Assembly: GCA_023433835.1 (NCBI GenBank)
Contig: JAEYTW010000215.1
Span: forward strand, 1 to 7,728
DNA length: 7,728 nucleotides
Direction of reading: 5' to 3'
From: Pseudomonadota bacterium
GTDB taxonomy: Bacteria > Pseudomonadota > Alphaproteobacteria > Ferrovibrionales > Ferrovibrionaceae
Part shown: in pieces, positions 6,942-7,728 of the stretch
Layout of the letters: each line of letters begins with the position of its first letter
Position numbering within the stretch: the first letter of the stretch is position 1
Made by a program: the position numbers and the translations under genes
Notes under the pieces: model-generated
Database searches by the model: none
What the model was told of the DNA's origin: nothing
Seen by the model: only the letters and a program-made list of their open reading frames with translations

Positions 6942-6952
6942 AATCCCTTGGA

Positions 6953-7728
6953 TTACACGCGCGTCAGATGGTTGTCCCAGCGCAGGGCCCGGCCGTCGGC
7001 GGCCAGGGCCGCCTGTTTCCCGGCTTCCGGCCACACCATCCAGGCACCGCCCAGCCCCGAGGTCAGGACGAACGAGCCGGCCTCGGGGCCGGCGGCGATG
7101 CCGCAGACGTCGCCCGCGGCCATTTCGCCGACCGGGGTGCCGTCGCCCACCCGCCAGAACACCGCCAGCCCGCCGCGCGGCGAGGTGGCGCCGAGGATCG
7201 CGCCGCTGCGGTCGAGCGCGGCGCTGCCGCAGTACTGGCGCAAGCCGGCCCGGCGATGATCGTCGATCGACAGGAAGGTCAGCCGGTCGGCCCCGCGCCG
7301 GTGGCTGGCGACCAGCGGCACCGGATCGGCCTGCGGCCCCTCGTACTGGCCGGCGACCTCGACCAGGCCGTCCGCCGTCACCGCCAGGTGACGCAGCGAC
7401 AGCTGCGAGAGGCCCTCGGGCGGCGCCACCTGTTCGACGATGCGGCCGTCAGCGATGGCGAGATAGGCGAGCGACGGCGCCATGTCGCCGGGATTGAGCC
7501 GGCCCTGCGGCAGGTCGGGATGGGTCAGGATGCCGCCATTGGCGACAACCAGCGTCGCGCCGTCGGGCATCAGCCTGACGTCATGCGGATCGAGGCCGCC
7601 CGAGAACACCTCGCCCAGCCGGCGATAGGCCTTGCGGGCATCGTAGATACCGATGCGCCCGTCGCCCGACTCGATCTCGGTCTCGGTGACATAGAGCAGC
7701 CCGCCCACCGCATCGAACACGCCGTGGC
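6953..7728 (-). CDS. DUF1513 (COG3490) beta-propeller-like protein, 5'-truncated by window edge
   Basis: The frame is open at the window edge and ends in TAA at 6955-6953, leaving 257 complete codons, or the last two thirds or so of the usual length. The GTG at 7720 is not a start, because it lies inside the family pattern HGVF..GG.LYVTE. Further family-like pieces are GRIGIYDA, DPHDVRLMPDGATLVVANGG (a propeller-type blade), THPDLPQGRLN, LSLRHLAVTADG and the C-terminal GGAWMVWP. Family members usually carry an export signal at the N-terminus, which would lie outside. The biochemical function is not established. From memory, these genes commonly sit beside imelysin-like and di-heme oxidoreductase genes linked to iron uptake. 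The gene points towards mrcA with a 171-base gap, so it may be the last gene of a separate operon. Confidence 0.85.
   Translation of the reverse strand, partial: HGVFDAVGGLLYVTETEIESGDGRIGIYDARKAYRRLGEVFSGGLDPHDVRLMPDGATLVVANGGILTHPDLPQGRLNPGDMAPSLAYLAIADGRIVEQVAPPEGLSQLSLRHLAVTADGLVEVAGQYEGPQADPVPLVASHRRGADRLTFLSIDDHRRAGLRQYCGSAALDRSGAILGATSPRGGLAVFWRVGDGTPVGEMAAGDVCGIAAGPEAGSFVLTSGLGGAWMVWPEAGKQAALAADGRALRWDNHLTRV

Noticed and set aside
7718..7720. GTG at 7720 as the start of the DUF1513 gene
   Set aside because: The frame stays open to the window edge with family-like residues (HG before VF), so this is an internal valine and the true start is outside.

Overview
The window is GC-rich, densely coding chromosomal DNA. 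It most likely comes from an alphaproteobacterium, perhaps a Rhodospirillales-type lineage. The lineage call rests on the release factor 2 sequence (an SPY variant of the SPF anticodon-like tripeptide and an N-terminal start of the MRAEIEAI type), on a PBP1A gene directly followed by prfB, and on composition. No tRNA, rRNA, CRISPR array, insertion sequence or phage gene is visible. There is no gene-free stretch longer than about 170 bases.

Left part, plus strand (1-3059): three tightly spaced genes that look like one operon. They are the 3' part of an ATP-binding subunit of a dipeptide/oligopeptide-type ABC transporter, an M20-family hydrolase (712-1929) and an M24 creatinase/aminopeptidase-P-like protein (1938-3059). 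The gaps are 28 and 8 bases, and the ribosome binding site of the third gene overlaps the stop codon of the second. The likely theme is uptake of a small amide or peptide-like compound followed by its hydrolysis. The unusual point is that both hydrolases are full length but lack several metal-binding residues that define their families.

Middle and right, minus strand (3061-6781): mrcA (bifunctional penicillin-binding protein 1A) followed by prfB (peptide chain release factor 2), 63 bases apart and probably cotranscribed. prfB is split by an in-frame UGA at codon 24. The UGA sits in a textbook programmed +1 frameshift site, with AGGAGG three bases before CTT TGA C. The prfB stop and the stop of the M24 gene converge with one base between them.

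Right edge, minus strand (6953-7728): the C-terminal part of a DUF1513/COG3490 beta-propeller-like protein whose start lies beyond the window. Its family usually travels with imelysin and di-heme oxidoreductase genes linked to iron, so such genes may lie just outside. The 171-base gap between it and mrcA holds two small inverted repeats and a possible -10 element for mrcA.

No wholly new system is evident. The best candidate for something undescribed is the ABC/M20/M24 operon, whose two enzymes look remodelled at their metal sites.
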